DNA of 11,176 nucleotides, from assembly GCA_025935515.1 (NCBI GenBank), contig JAICVC010000059.1:1-11176 (forward strand). The letters are read 5' to 3'. Below the pieces are notes generated by a model. It did no database searches. It was given only the letters and a program-made list of their open reading frames with translations, and had not been told where the DNA came from. Source of the DNA: Sphingomonas sp. GTDB lineage: Bacteria > Pseudomonadota > Alphaproteobacteria > Sphingomonadales > Sphingomonadaceae. The position numbers and the translations under genes are program-made. Of the stretch, positions 1 through 6,888 are shown piece by piece (position 1 is the first letter of the stretch; each line of letters begins with the position of its first letter).

Positions 1-1339
1 CGTCCCCAAGTGGGCGAACTGGGAGACGTTCAACAAACTCGATCGCGCCGGACTGATGATGTACGGCCAGATGACGGCCGGCAGCTGGATCTACATAGGC
101 TCGCAAGGCATCGTCCAGGGCACCTACGAGACCTTCGCCGAAATGGGCCGCCAGCATTATGGCGGCCACCTCAAGGGCAAGTGGATCCTTACCTCCGGCC
201 TCGGGGGGATGGGCGGCGCGCAGCCGCTCGCGGCGGTGATGGCCGGCGCCCACTGCATCGCGATCGAGGTGCAGGAGAGCCGGATCGAGAAACGGCTTGA
301 GACCCGCTATCTCGACCGGAGGGCAAGCAGCATCGACGAGGCGCTGGAGATTATTCGCGCCGCTGAGCAGCCCACGTCAGTCGGGCTGCTCGGCAATGCG
401 GCGGAGATCATCCCCGACATGCTCGCGCGCGGGATCAGGCCAGACGCGCTGACCGACCAGACTAGCGCACACGATCCCGCCAACGGCTATTGTCCCGCCG
501 GGTGGAGCGTCGCCAGATGGCAGGAGATGCGCGAGCGCGATCCCGCAGCGGTTGCCCATGCGGCGCGCATTTCGATCGCTCGGCATGTCGAGGCGATGCT
601 GTCCTACCGCGAGATGGGCGTGCCGACCTTCGACTATGGCAACAACATCCGCCAGGAGGCCAAGGACACCGGCGTCACCCATGCCTTCGACTTTCCCGGC
701 TTCGTCCCCGCCTACGTCCGCCCTCTGTTCTGCCGCGGGATTGGCCCATTCCGCTGGGTCGCGCTCAGCGGCGATCCCGAAGACATCTACCGCACCGACG
801 CGAAGGTAAAGGAGCTCATCCCGGACGATGCGCACCTCCACCGCTGGCTCGACATGGCGCGCGAGCGGATCGCCTTCCAGGGCCTGCCGGCGCGGATCTG
901 CTGGGTCGGCCTCGGTCAGCGCCATCGGCTCGGCCTGGCGTTCAACGAGATGGTGAAGAGAGGCGAAGTCAGCGCGCCGATCGTCATCGGCCGCGACCAC
1001 CTCGACAGCGGCAGCGTCGCCTCCCCCAACCGGGAGACCGAAAGCATGCGGGACGGCAGCGACGTCGTCAGCGACTGGCCGCTGCTCAACGCCTTGCTCA
1101 ACACCGCGAGCGGCGCCACCTGGGTTTCGCTCCACCACGGCGGCGGCGTCGGCATGGGCTATTCGCAGCACGCCGGCATGGTGATCGTCGCCGACGGCAG
1201 TGACGATGCCGCCCGGCGGCTCGAGCGCGTCCTGTGGAACGACCCCGGCACCGGGGTCATGCGGCACGCCGATGCGGGCTACGACATCGCCATCGAATGC
1301 GCCCGCCAGCAGGGGCTCGATCTGCCGATGATCCGCTAA
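1..1339 (+). CDS. hutU: Urocanate hydratase (urocanase), 5' end cut off by window
   Basis: Cytosolic enzyme of histidine degradation that hydrates urocanate to imidazolone propionate, using tightly bound NAD+ as an electrophile. The reading frame is open from base 2 (VPKWANWETFNKLD...), so the internal ATG codons near 56 are not the start. About 445 residues are present of a family length near 555, so roughly 110 N-terminal residues lie outside. Seen: the urocanase block MYGQMTAGSWIYIGSQGIVQ, the glycine-rich NAD-binding stretch GLGGMGGAQPLA, the block ARICWVGLGQRHRLGLAFNE whose cysteine (codon 899-901) corresponds to the family's essential active-site Cys, then DGSDVVSDWPLLNALLNT and SLHHGGGVGMGYSQHAGM near the C-terminus. 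The frame is clean to TAA at 1337-1339. hutH follows on the same strand after 79 bases, so the two are probably co-transcribed. The identification is very secure. Confidence 0.97.
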   Translation, partial: VPKWANWETFNKLDRAGLMMYGQMTAGSWIYIGSQGIVQGTYETFAEMGRQHYGGHLKGKWILTSGLGGMGGAQPLAAVMAGAHCIAIEVQESRIEKRLETRYLDRRASSIDEALEIIRAAEQPTSVGLLGNAAEIIPDMLARGIRPDALTDQTSAHDPANGYCPAGWSVARWQEMRERDPAAVAHAARISIARHVEAMLSYREMGVPTFDYGNNIRQEAKDTGVTHAFDFPGFVPAYVRPLFCRGIGPFRWVALSGDPEDIYRTDAKVKELIPDDAHLHRWLDMARERIAFQGLPARICWVGLGQRHRLGLAFNEMVKRGEVSAPIVIGRDHLDSGSVASPNRETESMRDGSDVVSDWPLLNALLNTASGATWVSLHHGGGVGMGYSQHAGMVIVADGSDDAARRLERVLWNDPGTGVMRHADAGYDIAIECARQQGLDLPMIR

Positions 1340-1340
1340 T

Positions 1341-1408
1341 CGTCATCCCCGAGAAAGCGGGGACCCAGATTTTTCCTTTGCTAGGTTCCCGCTTTCGCGG
1401 GAATGACG
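1341..1408. repeat. Palindromic repeat in the hutU-hutH spacer
   Basis: Two 25-base arms (1341-1365 and 1384-1408) are inverted copies matching at 22 of 25 positions, around an 18-base AT-richer centre (CAGATTTTTCCTTTGCTA). Each arm is itself a small hairpin (CCCGC-GAAA-GCGGG type). The core CGTCATTCCCGCGAAAGCGGG resembles short dispersed repeats common in sphingomonad and other alphaproteobacterial genomes (family resemblance from memory). In RNA the arms could fold into a long stem ending about ten bases before the hutH ATG, so it may affect mRNA stability or hutH translation. The right arm is identical, in inverse orientation, to 6776-6800. Confidence 0.85.
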
Positions 1409-1418
1409 AAAGAAAGTG

Positions 1419-2924
1419 ATGAAGCTCGATCCCGAACAAATTTCGCTCGACCAGCTCCGCCAATTGTGGAGCGGGGCCGAAGCGCGCCTCGACGATGCAG
1501 CAATGCAGCGTGTTTCCAATTCGGCCGCCTCGGTGGAGCGCATCGTCGCCGGCGGCGAGACGGTCTACGGCGTCAACACCGGCTTCGGCCTGCTCGCCAA
1601 CACACGCATCCCCGACGGCCGACTTGCCGAGCTTCAGACCAACCTCATCCTGTCGCACAGTGCCGGCCTTGGCGATCCGCTGCCGCGCCACGTCACCCGG
1701 CTGATGATCGTCCTCAAATTGCTTGGGCTGGGACGAGGACATTCGGGCGTCCGGCCGCTGGTTATCGAAGCGCTGCAGCGCCTACTCGATGCCGATTCGA
1801 TGCCGCTGATCCCATCGCAGGGCAGCGTCGGTGCAAGCGGCGACCTCGCCCCGCTCGCGCACCTGATCGCCGCGCTGATGGGCTACGGGAGGATCTGTTT
1901 TGGCACCGAGGCTATGCCGGCGAAGGCAGCCCTCGACCGACTTAACCTCGAGCCGCTTCAACTCGGCCCGAAAGAAGGCCTCGCGCTCATCAACGGCACG
2001 CAGGCCAGCGCTGCGCTTGCGCTCGACGCCTTGTTCCACGGCGAGCGCGTATTCGCCGCCGCAATCGCGGCCGGGGCGCTATCAGTCGATGCGCTCCAGG
2101 GATCGGCCAAGCCATTCGATGCCAGAATCTCCGAGCTGCGCGGACAGCCCGGCCAGATTCGCGTCGCGGCTGCGATCCACGGCCTGCTCGACGGCAGCGA
2201 AATCCTGACCAGCCACGTCCAATGCAGCCGCGTCCAGGACCCCTACAGCTTCCGCTGCCAGCCGCAGGTGATGGGCGCCGCGTTCGACTTGATGCAGAAT
2301 GCCGCGCGCACGCTGACCATCGAAGCCGCCGCCGTCACCGACAATCCGATCGTCTTCGCCGATGAGGATACGGCCATTTCCGGCGGCAATTTCCACGCCC
2401 AGCCGGTCGCCTTCGCCGCCGACATCATCGCCATGGCGCTGTGCGAGGTTGGCTCGATCTCGGAGCGGCGCGTCAGCGTCCTGGTTGATCCCAAGATGAG
2501 CGGGCTGCCGGCCTTCCTGACCGAGGATTCGGGCGTGAACTCGGGCCTGATGATCCCGCAGGTTACGGCCGCTGCGCTGGTCAGCGAGAACAAGACCCTG
2601 GCGTTTCCGGCGAGCGTTGATTCGATTCCAACGTCGGCCGGGCAGGAAGATCATGTGTCGATGGCGCCGATCGCCGCGCGCAAGGCTGGCCAAATCGCGC
2701 GCAACGCGGCCGGCGTGATCGCGGTCGAATTGATGGCCGCCGCCGAGGGCATCGACTATCACGCGCCCCTCAAGACCTCGGCCAGGCTGCAGGCGATCCA
2801 CGCGAAGGTCCGGAAGCTGTCGCCGCACTTCACCGCCGACCGCTATTGGGCCGACGAGATAAGCGCGCTTCAGTCGGCAGTCCTCGCGGGCGAAATCGCC
2901 GCGGAGGGTGTCGGGCTTAGCTGA
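1419..2924 (+). CDS. hutH: Histidine ammonia-lyase (histidase)
   Basis: First enzyme of histidine breakdown: removes ammonia from L-histidine to give urocanate, the substrate of the upstream hutU product; acts in the cytosol as a tetramer. About 501 residues, the normal family length. Seen: YGVNTGFG near residue 50 with the conserved Tyr; GSVGASGDLAPLAHL whose Ala-Ser-Gly at about 139-141 cyclises to the MIO cofactor; NGTQAS near 190; QDPYSFRCQPQVMGA; NFHAQPVAF; and EDHVSMAP with the conserved Glu. The start is ATG 1419 or the GTG just before it at 1416. I prefer ATG, with a weak purine-rich ribosome site (GAAAGAAAG) at the edge of the palindromic repeat. The stop TGA 2922-2924 overlaps the end of the convergent DUF2147-like gene by 8 bases. 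No insertions or frame damage seen. Confidence 0.97.
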   Translation: MKLDPEQISLDQLRQLWSGAEARLDDAAMQRVSNSAASVERIVAGGETVYGVNTGFGLLANTRIPDGRLAELQTNLILSHSAGLGDPLPRHVTRLMIVLKLLGLGRGHSGVRPLVIEALQRLLDADSMPLIPSQGSVGASGDLAPLAHLIAALMGYGRICFGTEAMPAKAALDRLNLEPLQLGPKEGLALINGTQASAALALDALFHGERVFAAAIAAGALSVDALQGSAKPFDARISELRGQPGQIRVAAAIHGLLDGSEILTSHVQCSRVQDPYSFRCQPQVMGAAFDLMQNAARTLTIEAAAVTDNPIVFADEDTAISGGNFHAQPVAFAADIIAMALCEVGSISERRVSVLVDPKMSGLPAFLTEDSGVNSGLMIPQVTAAALVSENKTLAFPASVDSIPTSAGQEDHVSMAPIAARKAGQIARNAAGVIAVELMAAAEGIDYHAPLKTSARLQAIHAKVRKLSPHFTADRYWADEISALQSAVLAGEIAAEGVGLS

Positions 2925-3306
2925 CCCGCGTCCAGCGTTGCTCCTTGCAGAGCAGGCCGGCGATCGCGCAGGCCCGGACCACCATCACGTTGGGCCCCGA
3001 CTGGCGAACCGTGGCCGATCCGCCGATCCCGCGCTTGGGATCGTAAGCCTTGCCTTTGTAGATGCCGTCGCCCTGGGGCTTGAGGTCGCTCAGCACGCGT
3101 GTGCCTGGAGTCACGCCCTTGTCGCGATTGTGGGCGTTGGCCCAGCCGACCGTTCCGCAATAGGTATCGCCGCAACGGGCTACGTTGACGATCACGCTAT
3201 GTTTGGGGTTGGCTCACTTTCCTTCGAGCGCCGCCTCGGCCGCCGCGTGCACCGGCACGGTGGCAGCGACCGCGATGACCGCAATCCTAGCGAGAATCTT
3301 TTTCAT
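2917..3306 (-). pseudogene. DUF2147-like exported protein gene with in-frame TGA
   Basis: Read from ATG 3304-3306 the frame gives a clear signal peptide (MKKILARIAVIAVAATVPVHA, Ala-rich cleavage region), then AAEAALEGK, a TGA stop at 3214-3216 (codon 31), and continues in the same frame as ANPKHSVIVNVARCGDTYCG...WANA...GIYKGKAYDPKRGIGGSATV...EQRWTRVS to TAA at 2917. The CG..YCG, YDP and C-terminal W-R elements fit the DUF2147 family of small secreted or periplasmic proteins of unknown function. The family usually has Trp where the TGA lies (G-x-W), so a TGG to TGA change is the simplest reading. Restarting at GTG 3195 would give a 92-residue protein without export signal and first strand, probably non-functional. 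It lies 66 bases downstream of dnaE2 on the same strand. The family call is moderate; the interrupted frame is seen directly. A sequencing error cannot be excluded. Confidence 0.75.
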
Positions 3307-3372
3307 GCGCGGGGCACTAGCCGGATTTTGTGGCGAAAATGGAACCTTCAGCTTTCTCGCTTATGAACCATC

Positions 3373-3399
3373 TCAATGAAAATCCCGGCTTTTCGGGAT
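3373..3399 (-). terminator. Weak possible terminator at the dnaE2 stop
   Basis: On the minus strand a 6-base-pair stem (ATCCCG / CGGGAT, 3394-3399 with 3382-3387) with a 6-base loop is followed by TTTTCATT. It overlaps the last codons and stop of dnaE2. The stem and U-run are short, so this is a weak candidate and may be chance within the conserved coding end (IPKSRDFH). Confidence 0.25.
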
Positions 3400-6300
3400 G
3401 ATTTCGACGTCGCGCGGGTGCCGTGCGGCGGGCGGACGCCAGCTCCCCGCCGCATCGCCCTGGCTGAGGGTCGAGGGCATGGCCTCGTCGCTCAGCTGCC
3501 GCAGCATATGGCTGTGATCCTCTAGCCGACGGGCGATGACGTGAATGACGTCGCTATCGGGGTCGCGCTGGACGATGCCGTGCACCGCCATCAGCCGCGC
3601 CCCCATCACGATCTTGCGCTGCTTCTCGAACACGTCGGGCCAGACCACGAGGTTGGCGATCCCGGTCTCGTCCTCGAGCGTGATGAACACGACGCCCTTG
3701 GCGCTTCCCGGCCGCTGGCGGATCAGCACCAGCCCGGCGATCGACAGGCGCTTGCCGTTTCGGATGGTCTTAAGCCGGTCGGCCGCGACGAATTTTTGGG
3801 CCGCATATTGCTCGCGCAGGAAACGCATCGGGTGCGCTTTCAGGCTCAGGCGGATGGTCTGGTAATCGTTCACGACATGCTCGGAGAGCGGCATGGCCGG
3901 GAGCTGTGCAGGCTCATCTTCCGCGCCTTCGTCGCGAGCCTCGGCATGGTTGAACAAGGGCAGGTCGGGCGCCTGCCGGAGCGCGCGCGAGTCCCACAGC
4001 GCAGCGCGACGATCGAGACCCATCGAGCGGAATGCGTCGGCGGCGGCGAGCCGCTGGATCGCATGGACCGGCACGCCGGCGCGGCTCCGCAGTTCCTCGA
4101 TGGTCCCGTACGGGCGCCGCGATGCCAGCCGCTCCGCCGCCTCACGCTGCAGCCCGTCGATCTGGCGCAGCCCGAGGCGGAGGGCAGGCCAATTCCCCTT
4201 CCTGCCAAGGGAGGGGCTAGGGGTGGGTAGCGCAGCGGCGGGCTCAATGCCCGACGCGGAGCTGCGCTCCGCACCCACCCCCGTCCCCTCCCTTCCAGGG
4301 AGGGGGGACTCAAGCGTGCAATCCCACTCGCTTTCATTCACGTCCACCGCGCGCACCTCGACCCCATGCTCGCGCGCGTCGCGGACGATCTGGGCCGGCG
4401 CGTAAAAGCCCATCGGCTGCGAGTTGAGCAGCGCGCAGGCAAAGGCCGCCGGATATTTCCACTTGAGCCAGCTCGACACGTAAACGAGGTGCGCGAAGCT
4501 CGCCGCGTGGCTCTCGGGGAAGCCATATTCGCCGAAGCCCTTGATCTGGTCGAAGCAGCGCTGGGCAAAGGCCACGTCGTAACCGCGCGCGACCATCCGG
4601 CCGACCATCTTCTCCTCGAGTGGCTCGATCTTCCCCTTGGAGCGGAAGGTCGCCATCGCTTTCCTCAGCTGGTTCGCTTCCTCCGAGCTGAACTTCGCGG
4701 CATCGAGCGCGATCTTCATCGCCTGTTCCTGGAAGATCGGCACGCCGAGCGTCCGCCCGAGGATCTTCTCGAGCTCGTCGGGCGGACCGTGCTCCGGGTC
4801 GGGGCAGGGGAAGGTCACCGGCTCCTTGCCGCTGCGACGCTTCAGATAGGGGTGGACCATGTCGCCCTGGATCGGCCCCGGCCGCACGATCGCGACCTCG
4901 ATCACCAGGTCGTAGAAGCAGCGCGGCTGCAGTCTCGGCAGCATGTTCATCTGCGCCCGGCTTTCGACCTGGAACACCCCGAGCGAATCGCCTTGGCACA
5001 GCATGTCGTAGACTTCCGACACCTCCTGCGGGACGGTCGCCAGCTCCCAGCGTTCACCGCGGTGCAGCTCGACCAGGTCGAAGCATTTGCGGATGCAGGT
5101 CAGCATGCCGAGCGCGAGCACGTCGATCTTGAGGATTCCCAATTCCTCGATGTCGTCCTTGTCCCACTCGATGAAGGTGCGGTCCTCCATCGCGCCGTTG
5201 CCGATCGGCACCGTCTCGGTCAGCGGCCGTTCGGTCAGGATGAAGCCGCCGACATGCTGGCTGAGATGGCGCGGCATGCCGATCAATTGCTCGGCGAGCT
5301 TCATGGTTCTCCGGAGGTGCGGGTCGCCAAGGTCGAGCCCGGCGTCGTTCGCCCGCGCGTCCTCCAGCTCGGGGTCCATGCTGCCCCAGACGGTCGATGC
5401 AAGGGCAGCGGTGACGTCTTCCGAAAGACCCATCACCTTGCCGACCTCGCGGATCGCCGAGCGCGGCCGGTAGTGGATGACGGTCGCCGCGATCCCGGCG
5501 CGATCCCGGCCGTATTTGTCGTAGATGTGCTGGATCACCTCTTCGCGCCGCTCGTGCTCGAAATCGACGTCGATGTCGGGCGGCTCCTTGCGCTCTTCGG
5601 AGATGAAGCGCTCGAACAACAGCTCGTTCACCGACGGGTCGACCGCGGTGATGCCGAGGCAGTAGCAGACGGCGCTGTTCGCCGCGCTCCCACGGCCCTG
5701 GCACAGGATCGGCGGATCGAGCGAGCGCGCGAAGGCGACGATGTCGTGGACCGTCAGGAAGTATCGCGCGAAGTCGAGCCGCTCGATCAATGCCAGTTCG
5801 TACTTGAGCTGCTTCAGAACCTTTTTCGGAATGCCGCCCGGCCAGCGCTCGGCCGCGCCGGTCCAGGTCAGAACTTCCAGATATTGCTGCGGTGTCCGGC
5901 CCTCCGGCACCGTCTCCCTCGGATACTCATAGCGCAGCTCGTCGAGGCTGAAGTGGAGTGAATCCGCGAACTCGCGCGTCGCCGCGATCGCATGCGGCCA
6001 GCGCGCGAACAGCCGCACCATCTCGGCCGGCGATTTGAGGTGCCGCTCGGCGTTGGGGTTGAGCAGGTAGCCCGCGGTTGCGATCGTGACCTTCTCGCGG
6101 ATGCAGGTGACGACATCCTGCAATGGACGGCGGTCGGGCGCATGGTAGTGGACGTCATTGGTAGCGAGGATCGTGCAGCCATGGCGTTTGGCCAGCCGGT
6201 CGAGCCGTTCGATCCGAGCCGCGTCGTTACCGCGATACAGCCACGACGCCGCGACGTGACGCAGTGACGTCAATGCGTCGCGCAGGCGCGGCAGCTCGGT

Positions 6301-6720
6301 TTCGAAGGCGTCAACGTCCTCCTCGGGCCAGGCGATGAAGGCGATGCCGTCAGCACCATCGGCGACGTCTTGCAGCGACAGCTCGCACGCGCCTTTCTCT
6401 GCCCGCATCTTTCCGAGGCTGAGCAGCCGCGAAAGCCGTCCGTAACCTTCGCGGTCGATCGGATAAGCGAGCAGGCTCGGCGCATCGGTGAGATCGAGGC
6501 GGCAGCCGATCAGCGGCCGGATGCCCGCGCCGGTGCAGGCGCTGTGCATGCGCACCACGCCGGCCAGCGTATTCCGGTCGGCGATACCGATGGCGTCATA
6601 GCCTTGGCTGAGCGCCGTCAGCGCCAGCTCGATCGCGTCCGATGCCCCGCGCAGGAAGGAGAAGGGCGAAGTGACGCCAAGCTCGACGAATGGCGATGAC
6701 GTCGTCGGCGGGAGCGGCAT
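3373..6720 (-). CDS. dnaE2: Error-prone DNA polymerase III alpha-type subunit DnaE2 (ImuC)
   Basis: C-family polymerase performing mutagenic translesion synthesis with ImuA and ImuB after DNA damage. From ATG 6718-6720 it is 1115 residues; a GTG at 6771 would add 17. I prefer the ATG because it places the family's opening block (ELGVTSPFSFLRGAS) 12 residues in. Seen in order: degenerate PHP domain (SFLRGAS, GIADRNTLAG); catalytic PDIDVDF at about 381-387 with the two palm Asp residues; KIDVLALGML with the third Asp; GFGEYGFPESHAASFA; helix-hairpin-helix region (GLRQIDGL, from about 845); OB fold (RLSIAGLVLIRQRPGSAKGV, FITLEDETG); and the typical tail RHPRDVEIIPKSRDFH. Residues of about 804-842 are encoded by a palindromic repeat sitting between VDVNESEWDCTLES and PALRLGLRQ, which are adjacent or nearly so in relatives. 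It lies downstream of imuB and is probably co-transcribed from the LexA-controlled promoter. Confidence 0.96.
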   Translation of the reverse strand: MPLPPTTSSPFVELGVTSPFSFLRGASDAIELALTALSQGYDAIGIADRNTLAGVVRMHSACTGAGIRPLIGCRLDLTDAPSLLAYPIDREGYGRLSRLLSLGKMRAEKGACELSLQDVADGADGIAFIAWPEEDVDAFETELPRLRDALTSLRHVAASWLYRGNDAARIERLDRLAKRHGCTILATNDVHYHAPDRRPLQDVVTCIREKVTIATAGYLLNPNAERHLKSPAEMVRLFARWPHAIAATREFADSLHFSLDELRYEYPRETVPEGRTPQQYLEVLTWTGAAERWPGGIPKKVLKQLKYELALIERLDFARYFLTVHDIVAFARSLDPPILCQGRGSAANSAVCYCLGITAVDPSVNELLFERFISEERKEPPDIDVDFEHERREEVIQHIYDKYGRDRAGIAATVIHYRPRSAIREVGKVMGLSEDVTAALASTVWGSMDPELEDARANDAGLDLGDPHLRRTMKLAEQLIGMPRHLSQHVGGFILTERPLTETVPIGNGAMEDRTFIEWDKDDIEELGILKIDVLALGMLTCIRKCFDLVELHRGERWELATVPQEVSEVYDMLCQGDSLGVFQVESRAQMNMLPRLQPRCFYDLVIEVAIVRPGPIQGDMVHPYLKRRSGKEPVTFPCPDPEHGPPDELEKILGRTLGVPIFQEQAMKIALDAAKFSSEEANQLRKAMATFRSKGKIEPLEEKMVGRMVARGYDVAFAQRCFDQIKGFGEYGFPESHAASFAHLVYVSSWLKWKYPAAFACALLNSQPMGFYAPAQIVRDAREHGVEVRAVDVNESEWDCTLESPLPGREGTGVGAERSSASGIEPAAALPTPSPSLGRKGNWPALRLGLRQIDGLQREAAERLASRRPYGTIEELRSRAGVPVHAIQRLAAADAFRSMGLDRRAALWDSRALRQAPDLPLFNHAEARDEGAEDEPAQLPAMPLSEHVVNDYQTIRLSLKAHPMRFLREQYAAQKFVAADRLKTIRNGKRLSIAGLVLIRQRPGSAKGVVFITLEDETGIANLVVWPDVFEKQRKIVMGARLMAVHGIVQRDPDSDVIHVIARRLEDHSHMLRQLSDEAMPSTLSQGDAAGSWRPPAARHPRDVEIIPKSRDFH
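4194..4309. repeat. Palindromic element inserted in frame in dnaE2
   Basis: A 116-base imperfect palindrome. Terminal hairpins are CCCCTTCC/GGGAGGGG (4195-4216) and the perfect CCCCTCCC/GGGAGGGG (4285-4305). The inner arms pair GGGTGGGTAGCGCAGC with GCTGCGCTCCGCACCCACCC. It is read through in the dnaE2 frame, giving a Pro/Gly/Ser/Ala-rich peptide (PLPGREGTGVGAERS... to ...PTPSPSLGRKGN) unrelated to the polymerase family. Peptides of this kind are typical products of dispersed palindromic repeats that insert into genes without breaking the frame. Confidence 0.85.
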
Positions 6721-6775
6721 GTCGCCGCTGCGCACCAGCTTCAGGCGCGAGAAGGCGGTCTTTTCAGGCACGTCT

Positions 6776-6800
6776 CGTCATTCCCGCGAAAGCGGGAACC
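6776..6800. repeat. Single-arm copy of the hut-spacer repeat
   Basis: A 25-base arm, identical to the reverse complement of 1384-1408, starting CGTCATTCCCGCGAAAGC. Alone it makes a tight hairpin (TTCCCGC-GAAA-GCGGGAA). Only one arm is present here; the partner position is taken by a different palindrome (6810-6880). It lies just upstream of the alternative GTG start of dnaE2 (6771), so the leader of dnaE2 would contain this hairpin. Confidence 0.8.
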
Positions 6801-6809
6801 CAGCTTTGG

Positions 6810-6880
6810 TCACGCGGAGCCGCGGAGGCGCAGAGTCTCCCGATGCTCCATTCTCTCCGCGTATTCGCGTCTCCGCGTGA
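6810..6880. repeat. Second palindromic repeat in the imuB-dnaE2 spacer
   Basis: Inverted arms at 6810-6835 (starting TCACGCGGAG, ending GGCGCAGAG) and 6853-6880 (starting CTCTCCGCG, ending CTCCGCGTGA) flank a 17-base centre. The sequence type (GCGGAG repeats) differs from its neighbour at 6776-6800. It fills almost all of the gap between the imuB stop (6889) and the first repeat. On the minus-strand transcript it could form a stable hairpin between imuB and dnaE2, which may slow polymerase or protect message ends. No U-run follows it, so I do not call it a terminator. Confidence 0.75.
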
Positions 6881-6888
6881 GAAATCCA

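Noticed and set aside
377..1267. Minus-strand open frame of 296 codons inside hutU
   Set aside because: Entirely antisense to conserved urocanase sequence, with no recognisable domain.
3214..3216. TGA read as selenocysteine
   Set aside because: The family has Trp at this place, no SECIS-like hairpin is evident just after it, and DUF2147 proteins are not known selenoproteins.
2908..3379. Plus-strand small proteins opposite the DUF2147-like gene
   Set aside because: The minus strand gives a signal peptide and a family-like domain; the plus strand gives nothing recognisable.
4366..5961. Plus-strand open frame of 531 codons inside dnaE2
   Set aside because: Antisense to a fully recognised DnaE2; its composition (Arg/His/Leu/Asp/Ala-rich, no motif) is the usual shadow of a GC-rich coding strand.
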